The position numbers and the translations under genes are program-made. The notes beneath the pieces were generated by a model. That model did not search any database. It was given only the letters and a program-made list of their open reading frames with translations, and had not been told where the DNA came from. Below, piece after piece: positions 31,582 to 41,400 of a stretch of DNA of 64,000 bases (position 1 is the first letter of the stretch; the number at the start of each line of letters is the position of its first letter). The stretch is taken from positions 32,607,454 through 32,671,453 of the forward strand of contig OZ022348.1 of assembly GCA_963989245.1 (NCBI GenBank), in the 5' to 3' direction. The DNA is from Nansenia antarctica (taxonomy: Eukaryota > Chordata > Actinopteri > Argentiniformes > Microstomatidae).

Positions 31582-31796
31582 CGTACGCCACTCAAAACCA
31601 CGCCCACTAATCTGGCGCTTGCACAATACTAAACAAATCTAAGACAGAACTTATACAATTACAATAACAATACATACACTATTCAGGAAAACGTACATGA
31701 ATAGTATGGAAAATAATAAAGGAAATAACAGGGGCAAATTAGGGCTGATTCGGGGAAACTAACTGGCTCTAAATTGTGGGCCTTCATAACAATTAG

Positions 31797-31984
31797 TTTT
31801 CTTAAAATAGGATCATGAATAAATCTGTTCAATGGGCATTTGCCAAAGTAGGGTTAGGGTGATTACTGTTAATCAGTAGCCTGTATGGTGTATATGAAGA
31901 TGTTATAGCTAGCTAGCTACGATTTATCATGAAAATAATGAACAGCAAGCTAGATCCAAAACTAGGGCCGGTGGAGGGAGCATG
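31797..31984. other. short intergenic segment
   Basis: Host-like AT-rich DNA between the BEL-like element and the next repeat; nothing recognised. Confidence 0.4.
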
Positions 31985-32210
31985 CCTATGTTCCCCGGGT
32001 CCTATGTTCCCCGGGTCCTATGTTCCCCGGTTCCGCACTTCCGAAAAAGGGTTCTATGTTCCCCGCTTCCGAAAAAGGGTTCTATGTTCCCCGCTTCCGA
32101 AAAAGGGTCCTATGTTCCCCGCCTGCCGTTGTGTCAAGCGACCTCATGTGTCGTTATGTGGTACTGCATGAGAGTTTGACTTTTTTTTTTTTTTTTTTTT
32201 TTTTTTGGGG
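31985..32210 (+). repeat. 'ctatgttccccg' tandem repeat with poly(T)/G tail, copy 1
   Basis: Short units cctatgttccccgggt are followed by ~28-bp units containing 'cttccgaaaaagggttctat', then 'ctgccgttgtgtcaagcga', then T24-26 and a G run. An inverted copy of the same arrangement lies at 36841-37090, so this is a dispersed repeat whose tandem part varies in copy number. Confidence 0.88.
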
Positions 32211-32928
32211 GGGGTCTTAAGATGACTTGGAAATAATGAAGAACACAATGAATGTCATAGTATTGTCTCAGCATTTTATATAACTCCCTAGATAGATCAT
32301 TTTCGAGATGGAATTGAAAATCTTATATTCCTAAAAGAACACCAGTGATATATATATATATACACATTATTAAATATTTTTTCTATATTTTTGTCAAACG
32401 AAATCAAATAAATACAGTAGAGATATCAATCCAAAATATAGGCTTTTATTGCAACCAACAACAACAACAAAAAAACTATGTTTGTGCAAACATGGTGTTT
32501 GTTTCCAAGACCAAGCATCAAAATGCCAACCTATGGGACAATACTGTACATCCCATTGGCAGGACGTCACGTAACAGCGCAGTGTGTCTCTAGGTTACAG
32601 TGTCACATATCCCATAATATAATCCCTAAGTAACTAGCCAGTTTCCGTAGCACATAGAGTGTGACACATCCTCTTTCACACATCAAATCCTCAGGGGATC
32701 CTGGCATACAGAGATGTAGTCTCTTTCACTCTAGTGTTTTAGTAGTCAGGCACAGCAACAAACAGCAACAAACATAATAACAATAGCAATATTTAGGCCA
32801 ATAACAATAACAATAACATAATAATAACAATAACAATAATAATAATAATAACAATAACACAATTAGGCCAATAACAATAATAATAACAACAACATAGGCC
32901 AAAGTGCTATCAAAATAAATGTGGAAAT
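32211..32928. other. intergenic; (AATAAC)n microsatellite
   Basis: No gene seen before the MULE-like exon. 32755-32895 is a degenerate AATAAC/AATAAT microsatellite. Confidence 0.5.
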
Positions 32929-33188
32929 CTAGCCCATACGGACGCTACGGCTGACAGACCTCCAGTACGAAGCCAGATCTCTGAGGCCCTGCATGTACTG
33001 TCCTTTCAGCCTCAGTAGACGGGCCTCCAACTCCCTCCACTTCCGTCTCCTTGTTGGGGGAGCGTGGCCTCTGTCTGCCATCCCCAGCTTACCCTCTGCA
33101 AGCGTTTGCTGATCCTTCAGGTGCCGAAGGAATTTCCAAAGTGAAGGATGGCGCACTTGGACAGCATCGTTCAGAGTACGATGATAAG
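32929..33188 (-). CDS. MULE-like gene exon 3
   Basis: 260 nt from TTCTAG/CTTATC to TAG at 32931-32929. It encodes 'VRHPSLWKFLRHLKDQQ' and a basic helical end typical of fish MULE proteins. Confidence 0.8.
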
Positions 33189-35241
33189 CTAGAACAAAAA
33201 TACAGAATTATAACTTATTAGCCTATTAATGGCCTATTAATGTGCAAACTGGTTCTACATCTGCAGGCTGATCTACTAACGGTGTGCAGTGAGGATTGTT
33301 GATCTTTCCAATGTAGAAGATAGCGGGCCTTATTTGAAGTATAGCCGAAAACAAGTATATCTCAACTTCCCCTGTGTGTGAACTTCAATTAGTATTCGTT
33401 ATTTGGGATCTTAGTAAATCAGGCCCTAAATGTTATTAGTTTGGCATGAACATTTTGACATTGAACATTTTCCCCTCTGTGTCTCCTCCTTTCACAATTT
33501 TAAATCCTTTCTTAATCCTTTCTCAATCACGGTGCCCGCCCATGATTGGACTGATGTTACGTCCATCATCATTAGCGCGCTTTAATCCTTTCTCAATCAC
33601 GGTGCCCGCCCATGATTGGACTGATGTTATGTCCATCATCATTAGCGCGCCTGTACGTGGCAACTCGTCCACCTGTTTAAAGAGCCCTCCTGTCCTCTGC
33701 TGTGTTTGATATTTCGTTAATTTTTGTTTCGGCTCATAGTTAAACCTCGATATACGCACAGGCCCAGAGGTGATAGGATAAGAATGAATTAACCCATAAT
33801 TAGCAGACAATATTATATTAACAATATAACATAATTAACTTAATACTTCAGATTTAGTTATTAGATGAAATTATATTTTTTTTTGTTCAGATCTGTCATT
33901 GTTACACTTACATTCAACATGATTATTGGTCCTTTGCTCCATGTTTCTTTCGAACACATTCCACATCGCTGGTGGGAAGGCCGCTCCAGGATGGACATAT
34001 GTGTTACGAACATACGCAAGGAAGTCTTGTAACTCAGGGTGGTTCATCAGGGCACGCCTGGTGTTTCTGTGGTTGAGGAGAAGATCAAAATTGATCTGGA
34101 CCAGAGGCAGAGGCAGGTGTCCTAAGGCCATCACCTTGAGATGAGATGAGATGAGATGAGATGAGAGATGAGATAACGTTTATTGCCATTTATGCATACA
34201 CATTAAGCATACACATATAGGAATTTGATTTGGCGTTACAGTAAGAGCATTTCTAAATGCAATGCAAACAAAACAACACAGGACAGACAGCAGTGCAGAC
34301 AGAACACAACAAACCTTGCGGATGACTGCTGCCAGTGGATGGTCATGACGGAATGGACCAGCCAATCCAAGTGCCTGTACCCTCTTCCACAAGGCTTGGT
34401 TGAAATGGAAGTAGCATCCTCCGATTCTGGCTTGTGGCAACTCCGTTTCAAGAGCAGTTTTCAGCGCTTGCTCAAAGTCACAGATGACTTTACGCGGACG
34501 CCAAAGGTGGTGGGTGATTCTCCTGAGTGACGTTTTGACACACTGGAACACTTGTCGGTAGTGTCCAATTGTACGTTGCTCCATGAGGACATGTACAAGG
34601 GGGACAACGAAGCCATGAATGTCCCCGAGTATAGTAAATACTTGGTTGTATGGGCGTGGGCACGACTTGAATGTAGCATCCATGTATAATGTCCTGCAGT
34701 GTCGCAGCTGTCTCAGGTTGTCCTCTGTGGAAAACACTGCTATGCCCCACTCACTGTCTTGGTGCAGGAGGAAATGGTCTCTGCCCCATGTCTCAGCCCA
34801 TTGACCGTCGATCCTTACATCATCAACGGTAGCTGGGACGGGAGGGATTACTGCAGCTCTGGCTCTGGCCATAACAGACCTAACTGAGGAGAATCTACGC
34901 TGGATGGGACGGCCCCGCTGTAGACCTACGCACTCAGCATCGTAAATGCGTTTGATTGGTACTGTGGGTTCTCTCACCACCTCTCCAGTAATCACTTGGC
35001 GAAATTGCGCATTGTTCACCATTTGTGTATCGGGGGCATGCACATGTTCGCGGACCTCCCGAACTTCTATGTTGGGATTGACCCCCTCTACATCAAAGAT
35101 GTTTGTAACCAGAACTGTCCGGCAGTCTTCTCTCCAACACCGCCACCGAATATTCTGTAAATTTGTGCGGTGTTTCTGGTACCTAAAATTATCCAGAACT
35201 AATATTTTCCCCCCTCGGTCTCCAGTAATTATTTGAGCCAT
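32929..35241 (-). CDS. FLYWCH/MULE transposase-like gene, three exons
   Basis: Minus-strand exons 35241-34315, 34134-33912 and 33188-32929 join in frame (927 + 223 + 260 nt; 469 residues). Exon 1 starts MAQIITGDRGGK, has a FLYWCH-like zinc finger (C and H ligands in 'RWRCWREDCRTVLV' and 'HVHAP') and the MULE catalytic core ('LYMDATFKSCP', 'VICDFEQAL', 'GGCYFHFNQALWKRV'). Exon 2 begins VMALGHLPLP and ends 'NNHVE'. Exon 3 completes 'VES' and the helical C-terminus. Donors GTTTGT and GTAAGT and acceptors CAAG and CTAG are visible. Proteins of this kind come from Mutator-like transposons and are sometimes domesticated. I found no terminal inverted repeats. Intact frames argue for a young element or a gene under constraint. 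Confidence 0.85.
33515..33652. repeat. tandem duplication, ~69-bp unit
   Basis: Two head-to-tail copies of a unit beginning aatcctttctcaatcacggt and ending near attagcgcgc, differing by one base (ttacgtcc / ttatgtcc). It lies in intron 2 of the MULE-like gene. Confidence 0.9.
33912..34134 (-). CDS. MULE-like gene exon 2
   Basis: 223 nt. The acceptor is formed at the edge of a (GAGAT)n microsatellite (34137-34175 on the + strand), giving the minus-strand sequence ATCTCAAG before GTGATGGCC. It ends GAAT/GTAAGT. Confidence 0.8.
34134..34180. repeat. (GAGAT)n microsatellite
   Basis: About eight GAGAT units. On the minus strand it supplies the pyrimidine-rich end of an intron. Confidence 0.85.
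34315..35241 (-). CDS. MULE-like gene exon 1 (FLYWCH finger and catalytic core)
   Basis: Reads from the ATG at 35241 to ...IRK. The donor follows as AAG/GTTTGT. An upstream in-frame GTG at 35265 only extends the frame and is not needed as a start. Confidence 0.82.
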
Positions 35242-35257
35242 TGTCACTACGCATGTG

Positions 35258-35283
35258 TTCCTCACATACCGGTATGTGAGGAA
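35258..35283. repeat. 26-bp perfect palindrome
   Basis: The two half-sites ttcctcacatacc / ggtatgtgaggaa abut exactly. It lies 17 bases upstream of the MULE-like gene's ATG (minus strand). It could be a dimeric protein site or chance. Confidence 0.7.
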
Positions 35284-35592
35284 GTCTTGTAACTCAAGCT
35301 CAATTACAATTGACCTTAAAACAATTGATAGGGGGTGTTACGCCCTCTGGTGACTCGGAGTAGAAGGGTGCAACAGAGACACACTAAATATCAGAGTGCA
35401 ACATTGTCCCCTGAAACATACAAGTATATTATATCAATGTGTTTCTATGCAGTATCAATAGCATCTAATTTAGATTTTTTATTTTAGTTGTTTATCTAAA
35501 GAAAATAATATTTTAAAATAATGAATTATCTAAAACAATACATTAAAAACAATCTAAATGATATGCTACATTTAGCATATCATGCTACAATG
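35284..35592. other. intergenic
   Basis: AT-rich DNA; no gene or defined repeat recognised. Confidence 0.4.
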
Positions 35593-35850
35593 ATATGTAC
35601 ATTTCAAGCCTGCAAACTGCGACACTTTAAATGAATGTGCAATAACACTATGTGCAATATGACAACCCTAGGGTACATAAGGTTGCCGAGAATAGGAAAT
35701 GTTAGAATAGGTATAGCATAGCATAGAGTACAGCACAGTGTTTTATTTGTACAGTATAGTATAGTGGATAGTGTACATAGCCTTTATTTATGTAAACCAG
35801 TACTATATCAATGACAATAAAGACCATTCATTGATTCATTCATTCATATT
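35593..35850 (+). mobile_element. LINE 3' end fragment (same family as 46.7 kb and 59.8 kb)
   Basis: Shares 'acatttcaagcctgcaaact', 'gcaatatgacaaccctag' and 'gtacatagcctttatttatg' with the 3' untranslated regions of the LINE copies at 46720-46860 and 59820-59955. It ends in a (CATT)n-type tail after 'aataaagacc'. Heavily 5'-truncated. Confidence 0.85.
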
Positions 35851-35929
35851 ATCAATAGCATACCCCTTTTATAATTAGCATACTGAATTTCATTCTCAGA
35901 TTTGATATAAAGACTATCAGAGTTGGGTC

Positions 35930-36570
35930 ATTTGTGAAGACATTAATGTGTGAATAGAGCAGATTAATGTCTGAATAGAGCAGATTAATGTCTGAATAGA
36001 GCAGATTAATGTATGAATAGAGCAGATTAATGTCTGAATAGAGCAGATTAATGTCTGAATAGAGCAGATTAATGTATGAATAGAGCAGATTAATGTGTGA
36101 ATAGAGCAGATTAATGTGTGAATAGAGCAGATTAATGTCTGAATAGAGCAGATTAATGTATGAATATAGCAGATTAATGTCTGAATAGAGCAGATTAATG
36201 TCTGAATAGAGCAGATTAATGTCTGAATAGAGCAGATTAATGTCTGAATAGAGCAGATTAATGTCTGAATAGAGCAGATTAATGTATGAATAGAGCAGAT
36301 TAATGTTTGTCCATCAACGTCGAATTCTGACGTCTGCCGTGTGAGACCAGGCTGATTAGAGTTAGTAGATTAATGTCTGAATAGAGCAGATTAATGTCTG
36401 AATAGAGCAGATTAATGTATGAATAGAGCAGATTAATGTCTGAATAGAGCAGATTAATGTCTGAATAGAGCAGATTAATGTATGAATAGAGCAGATTAAT
36501 GTTTGTCCATCAACGTCGAATTCTGACGTCTGCCGTGTGAGACCAGGCTGATTAGAGTTAGTAGATTTGT
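35930..36570. repeat. 21-bp minisatellite with higher-order duplication
   Basis: Unit agagcagattaatgtctgaa plus t with t/g/a variants, about 17 copies, then a unique spacer containing 'ccatcaacgtcgaattctga' (about 36305-36362), then ~7 more copies and the same spacer again (about 36505-36562). The block array-plus-spacer has itself been duplicated. Confidence 0.93.
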
Positions 36571-36840
36571 GACAGCCCCCCAGTGTGTCTGAATTGGAGT
36601 CCTAGTATACTGTACTTCCAAATGGTTTAGCATGGGGGGTCAGGTTCAGTACTAGATTTGGGCCGAGGTCCAATAGTGTCCTACCTACAAAAGGTTTTGT
36701 ACATATAATCATTTTGTTCATATAATAATGTTGTACACATAGTAATCCACAGTATGATTATGTATTTGTGTATGTTGTTTAAAAAAAAAACAATAAAAAA
36801 AAAACTAACAGTATAATTATGTATTTGTGTATGTTGTTTA
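36571..36840. other. intergenic with duplicated AT-rich motif
   Basis: 'attatgtatttgtgtatgtt' followed by an A-run occurs twice (about 36755 and 36815). No gene seen. Confidence 0.5.
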
Positions 36841-37090
36841 AAAAAAAAAAAAAAAAAAAAAAAAACTCATGCAGTACTACATAACGACACCTGGGGTCGC
36901 TTGACACAACGGCAGGCGGGGAATATACGGAAGCGGGGAACATAGAACCCTTTTTCGGAAGCGGGGAACATAGAACCCTTTTTCGGAAGTTTTCGGAAGA
37001 GGGGAACATAGAACCCTTTTTTTTTTTTTTGCTAAGAAACCGGGGAACATAGGACCCGGGGAACATAGGACCCGGGGAACATAGGGATGA
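36841..37090 (-). repeat. 'ctatgttccccg' tandem repeat with poly(A) end, copy 2 (inverted)
   Basis: Reverse complement of the arrangement at 31985-32210, including 'tcgcttgacacaacggcagg' and several 'ggggaacatagaacccttt' units, with a long A-run on the left (T-run in its own orientation). Confidence 0.88.
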
Positions 37091-37158
37091 CCCCCCGGTG
37101 GAGGAGGGCAAGTGTCACATTGGACAGACTACCAAACAGAAAAATAAAGTATCTTAAC

Positions 37159-37270
37159 TCAGGGCTCTCAAGTCTCACGCATTGGGCGTGAGACACAAGC
37201 ATTTCAACCCGTTCACACGCTCACATGCCGTGTGTGTCTTACGCCCAATGCGTGAGACTTGAGATCCCTG
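37159..37270. mobile_element. 112-bp palindromic MITE (hAT-like)
   Basis: Arms cagggctctcaagtctcacg and its imperfect reverse complement fold over a ~35-bp loop. The 8-bp sequence atcttaac flanks it at 37151-37158 and 37271-37278, as expected for a hAT-mobilised MITE. Confidence 0.85.
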
Positions 37271-37747
37271 ATCTTAACGACAGCAAAAGTGATGGATGTC
37301 AGAAATACATTACCTGGAGATTCAATAAGGTACTTTTATATGACAGGATATGGGTTAGGGTTATATGACACCTGTAGCGAGATCATTTATTGAATAGAAC
37401 AATCAAACTTGGCGACGTACAAAAATAATCCATAAGCGATCTAAACCAGAAAAATAACAAACAATGCGTAGCCTATAGATTAGAATATGCGTATAATGCG
37501 GTCAACAAAAATACATAGCTCCCCTCTCTCTCCACTACCGCCATGCAAGATGCGCAGGTGCTTAAATTACCTTGCAATATCACCCCCCATAACCATATGA
37601 CTTCTCAATACGGTGATCAAGGCAATAAACAAACAATCAAAGTAAACTCACAATAAACCCATTAGCCTGTTATACTAAATAACCCCCTACAACACCTCAG
37701 GCAGACTGAAAGGACACACATTGCCTATTTCATTACTTATAACGACG
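37271..37747. other. intergenic upstream of ankrd28
   Basis: No gene or clear repeat. Might contain distal promoter elements of ankrd28. Confidence 0.35.
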
Positions 37748-38103
37748 TCGGATGGGAGGGATGGGAGTTAGAATCGGTGCTCTATTATTCTACCTAGCCC
37801 AGAGTCCCCGGATGAGTGCCTCTAAAACTGAACTCGTATTTTGAGAAAAACTGAATTGTATTTTGAGAACTGAATTGTATTTTGAGAAAAAACGAATTGT
37901 ATTTAGAGAAACTGAATTTGAAAACTGAATGAAAATAATGAAAACTGAATTGAATACAATTCAATCTGTCAAATACAATTCAGTTTGTGCTCATATTCAA
38001 TTCAATCTGTCAAATACAATTCAATACAATTCAATTTGTGCTCATATTCAATTCAATCTGTCAAATACAATTCAATTTCTGATGGCACTAAAATAGCTCC
38101 ATA
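37748..38103 (-). repeat. dispersed repeat with 'caattcagtt' arrays, copy 2 (inverted)
   Basis: Reverse complement of 18677-19015, slightly longer because of extra tandem units. It ends about 270 bases before the ankrd28 start codon. Confidence 0.85.
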
Positions 38104-38373
38104 AACCTGCACCTCGGTGACAGAACTGTCAGTGAGCGACCAACCGCTAAGCCTGTTACTGGATTCCCAGCCGTTCTTTAGCCTATCAAATCGCTTCTCT
38201 CTGGGAGGTCATTGACAGTGGCGGTAATGTTTTGGAGTTGATCTCTTCATGTCGATCAGGTTGGAAACCCACAGGGCCTCGTAGGACCTGGAACACCAGC
38301 GGTGTTGGACGAACCCTCAGACGGACATCATTGAGTCATTCTGTATGAGAAACAGTCAAACGCTAGTAGCAAT
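38104..38373 (+). promoter_or_regulatory. ankrd28: probable 5' UTR / proximal promoter of ankrd28
   Basis: Unique, moderately GC-rich sequence between the inverted repeat and the start codon. No TATA box was seen and the transcription start cannot be fixed. An ATG at about 38250 precedes the main start and could make a short upstream frame. Confidence 0.45.
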
Positions 38374-38400
38374 ATGGTGGTTCTCAAGATCCGAGACCAG
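38374..38400 (+). CDS. ankrd28: ankrd28 coding exon 1
   Basis: Nine codons, MVVLKIRDQ, then the strong donor gtaagtg. Human ANKRD28 starts MAFLKLRDQ and splices to PSLVQAIFN; here the next exon encodes PALLKAIFN, so the match spans the junction. Confidence 0.85.
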
Positions 38401-41400
38401 GTAAGTGATCATTCAGAAGCTAGCTTAGTTAGCCTTTAGCTCAATGCTGCTGAGACCAGCCACGACCAGGGACATGGCTCTGCATGACGGACCAGTCTAA
38501 CTGCTGGAATGGACTGGAACTATCCAGTTGTGGAACATTGTGAATTATTCATTAAGGGAAGATTCATATTAATTAATGATGTTCCTTTGATATTTGAAGG
38601 TTCTGATCAATCATAACATGCGTGAACAGTACATTCACGTCTGAAGCCATGTTATTCATCAAACGGAACGCGCCATGGACGTTTATGTTCCAGGCATTAG
38701 TCAGACCCCTGCTCCAGACATTAGTCAGACCCCTGCTCCCCGGGAACGGAAACGTTTGTTATAGGAAAAGGAAACGTTCCATTACGTTTTTATTAACACG
38801 CATCACGGGTACAGATCTATCTTTATAACTGTCATTACTGTTTCGATGTCCCCCGGTATAAATTAAATGTATTATATTATCAGGAAACTTATTTGGACAG
38901 TGTTTTAACATGATTCCATAACGGTAACAATTCCAGCGTTTAGACTGACCATCGCTCACTGCATGTAGCCCCAGACAGCTGAGCCATAGCTAGTAGCTTA
39001 CACTCAACTCCATTCATATCCATATCCATACGTATGATTGTGGACATTAAATAATCCAGATTAGGTCATGCCAATACTGTCTTAATATGTCCTGAACTTG
39101 CTGTTTTGGCAGCTCAGTGAGCTTGTTAGTGAGGTGACTGTTGGAGGAATAGAGACTGGACCCACAGATGAAAGCAAAGCCATCAGTCAGGTCATCATTA
39201 TGTCAGAGTTCTGGTTTAGTGTGAGCTGGCAGAATGACCCCCCAGAAACACTATGCACTGTTCCACCTACCCATGCCCATTGTCATGCTGTTCCCTTTTC
39301 CCAACTGACAGTGTTTCCTTCCATTGTGTCCCAGTCCAGTCATGCTGTCATGCAAAGGGACATTGTGTCTCAGGAATGGTGATTGTCCCTCCAGCTGCAC
39401 TAGTAAGGCTGTGTCTCTGGGGTGGACATGTCCAAGCCATCTCCATCTGTTGTTGGTGGTTATGCATAGCAGAGGCTTGCACTGAAACACATTCGTTTCG
39501 ATTTGGGTAAATACACAAGTACGCTATAGTCTACTGGTATTGTCCTACTGTGTGGATTACCAGGAGGGTTTATTCTTATCTGGTTTATCTGAAGACTGCT
39601 GTCCAAAGTGTTCCGGGATTAGTGGCAAGCAGAAGCAATAGTGGTCGTAAAGCCTACAGACATTATCTTGCTCATTCAATGCCAATAGCCTATTATTTAT
39701 CTGTTTTTTGAGACGCCAATGGTTATCTTATTTTCAGTTTCCCAGTGATTTAACAATTGAATCTATTTTAAAAGGATAGCACGGTAGTAGTAAGAGTGTG
39801 ATTTGGCTTAGGTGAAAGTGGACGTGTGTGATATTGTGATTGATTTACTCACTGAAATCTCCTCTGCAGGGAATCCTGTATGCCACTCTTCACTTTGTTA
39901 AAGACCTGAATAGCTTGCCCTTCTGTTGATCACTATAGCAAGAGGCACATTCATAGTCTTTGTTTGTAAGCACACTGTGTGTGTGCAATGCTCGCAACAT
40001 ATGTATGTGCATGTGTCCCTCATTGTGTTTGTGTGCATGAATGATGATGTGCCCAGACTCCAATGAGAGAGGCTCAGGAGTTGCCAAAGCGCTGTCTCCA
40101 TGGTGATGGTATTAACTAGGCTGGGCTGTGTGAGGAGGAGGCGCACAGTCGTGCTGCTTGAGAAGCATAGACAATCTCCTACACTGGAGGAGCAGAAGTA
40201 TAGACCTCCAATAACAAAATGTAGCTTTGTCTCTTTGCCGTTCTGTGTGAGACCGTACAGAGGTCCTTGAAACGAGGCATTCTGGCAGCACAAGTGCTCA
40301 CTTGTTACTGAACTGAACTGGAGTCTAACCTCGATTGTACCCCGCAGATATTCATGTCCGTTCTGATAACAGAGTGAAGGGAGCCGTCTGAATGGAATTA
40401 TATTCCACCATTCTTTTAGAGAGGAAATGAACAGTAAAGGCCCTCTGTTACTGCCTGGTGTTTAGTGTCCCTAGATGGCAGTCTTTTCATTGCATATTTA
40501 TCAGTCGCTCTTGCGTCACGTTTGATGAAATTCTTGGCGTTGAATCTGCACTCTACTAGCCTAGGTTTGTGTTTGCTCAGAGATCTCACTGTTTTCTTTT
40601 GGGGAGAAATCGACTAGTGTGGTGAGAATGGCCCAAGCCATGGTCATGTGCAGGCTTCTGGCACAGGCTAATAATGCCATTTCAGTCTCTCATTCAAAAG
40701 CTGTAAAAATGGGACATGTTGTATGTTTACAAAGTGTGGTTAGGCTACTATTAAGACTGTTCACTTGAACATTTTGATGATTGCTATAGTCAACTAGATG
40801 CACTGTGTGGAACAGGCTGTATTGTGAATGACCTCACCCACATTCTGATTTCCTGAAGTCTCAGGTCAGGGTAAATATGTAGCCTAGGCCTAGCCCGGTT
40901 TCACAACTGTGGAGTATGTCATTAGGAACAAGACATGTCATTTGGCCTATGCATGCTTCTCTCAACATTCATAGAGCATGAGCACGTAGCATGACAGATT
41001 TCACAGTGGGAATTCTAGAGCTTTCAATCCGTGAAGTGAAGCCTAGATTCTGGAGTTTTTGTTGTTGTGGCAAACTGATATGGGACAGTTATCGTTATGA
41101 CAAAAGACAAACCTGCATGTTTGTCAGATGGGCAAAACCTAGATACAGTTGATCATAGGGTTAAGTCCCATAAGGGGCTGCAGATCTATACAGTTGATCA
41201 TAGGGTTAAGTCCCATAAGGCACTGCAGAGGGCTGCAGATACAGTTGATCATAGGGTTATGTCCCATAAGGCACTGCAGAGGGCTGCAGATACAATCACA
41301 GGGTTAAGTCCCATAAGGCACTGCAGAGGGCTGCAGATACAGCAGGAGGAGTGCATTAGCTTAATTGGTTGGGCTTGTGTTCAGTGAGATACGGAGCCCT

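Larger units (their letters stand above)
24104..31791 (-). mobile_element. non-autonomous BEL/Pao-type LTR retrotransposon carrying a KMT2-like segment
   Basis: A minus-strand element with 1112-bp LTRs at 24104-25215 and 29015-31791 (the latter split by a hAT insertion; 910 + 202 bp remain once that insert and its target duplication are removed). It has a 5-bp target duplication attag (24099-24103 and 31792-31796) and TG...CA ends. The 3.8-kb interior has one long open frame for Gag and an A17-like protease but no reverse transcriptase, RNase H or integrase. It must therefore rely on enzymes supplied in trans. The frame's 3' part resembles the host KMT2A/B family. Confidence 0.93.
29015..31791 (-). 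repeat. 5' LTR (minus-strand sense) of the BEL-like element, split by a hAT insertion
   Basis: LTR sequence occupies 29015-29924 and 31590-31791. 31582-31589 is the duplicated target of the intervening hAT element. Once that is removed the length is 1112 bp, equal to the other LTR. Confidence 0.93.
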
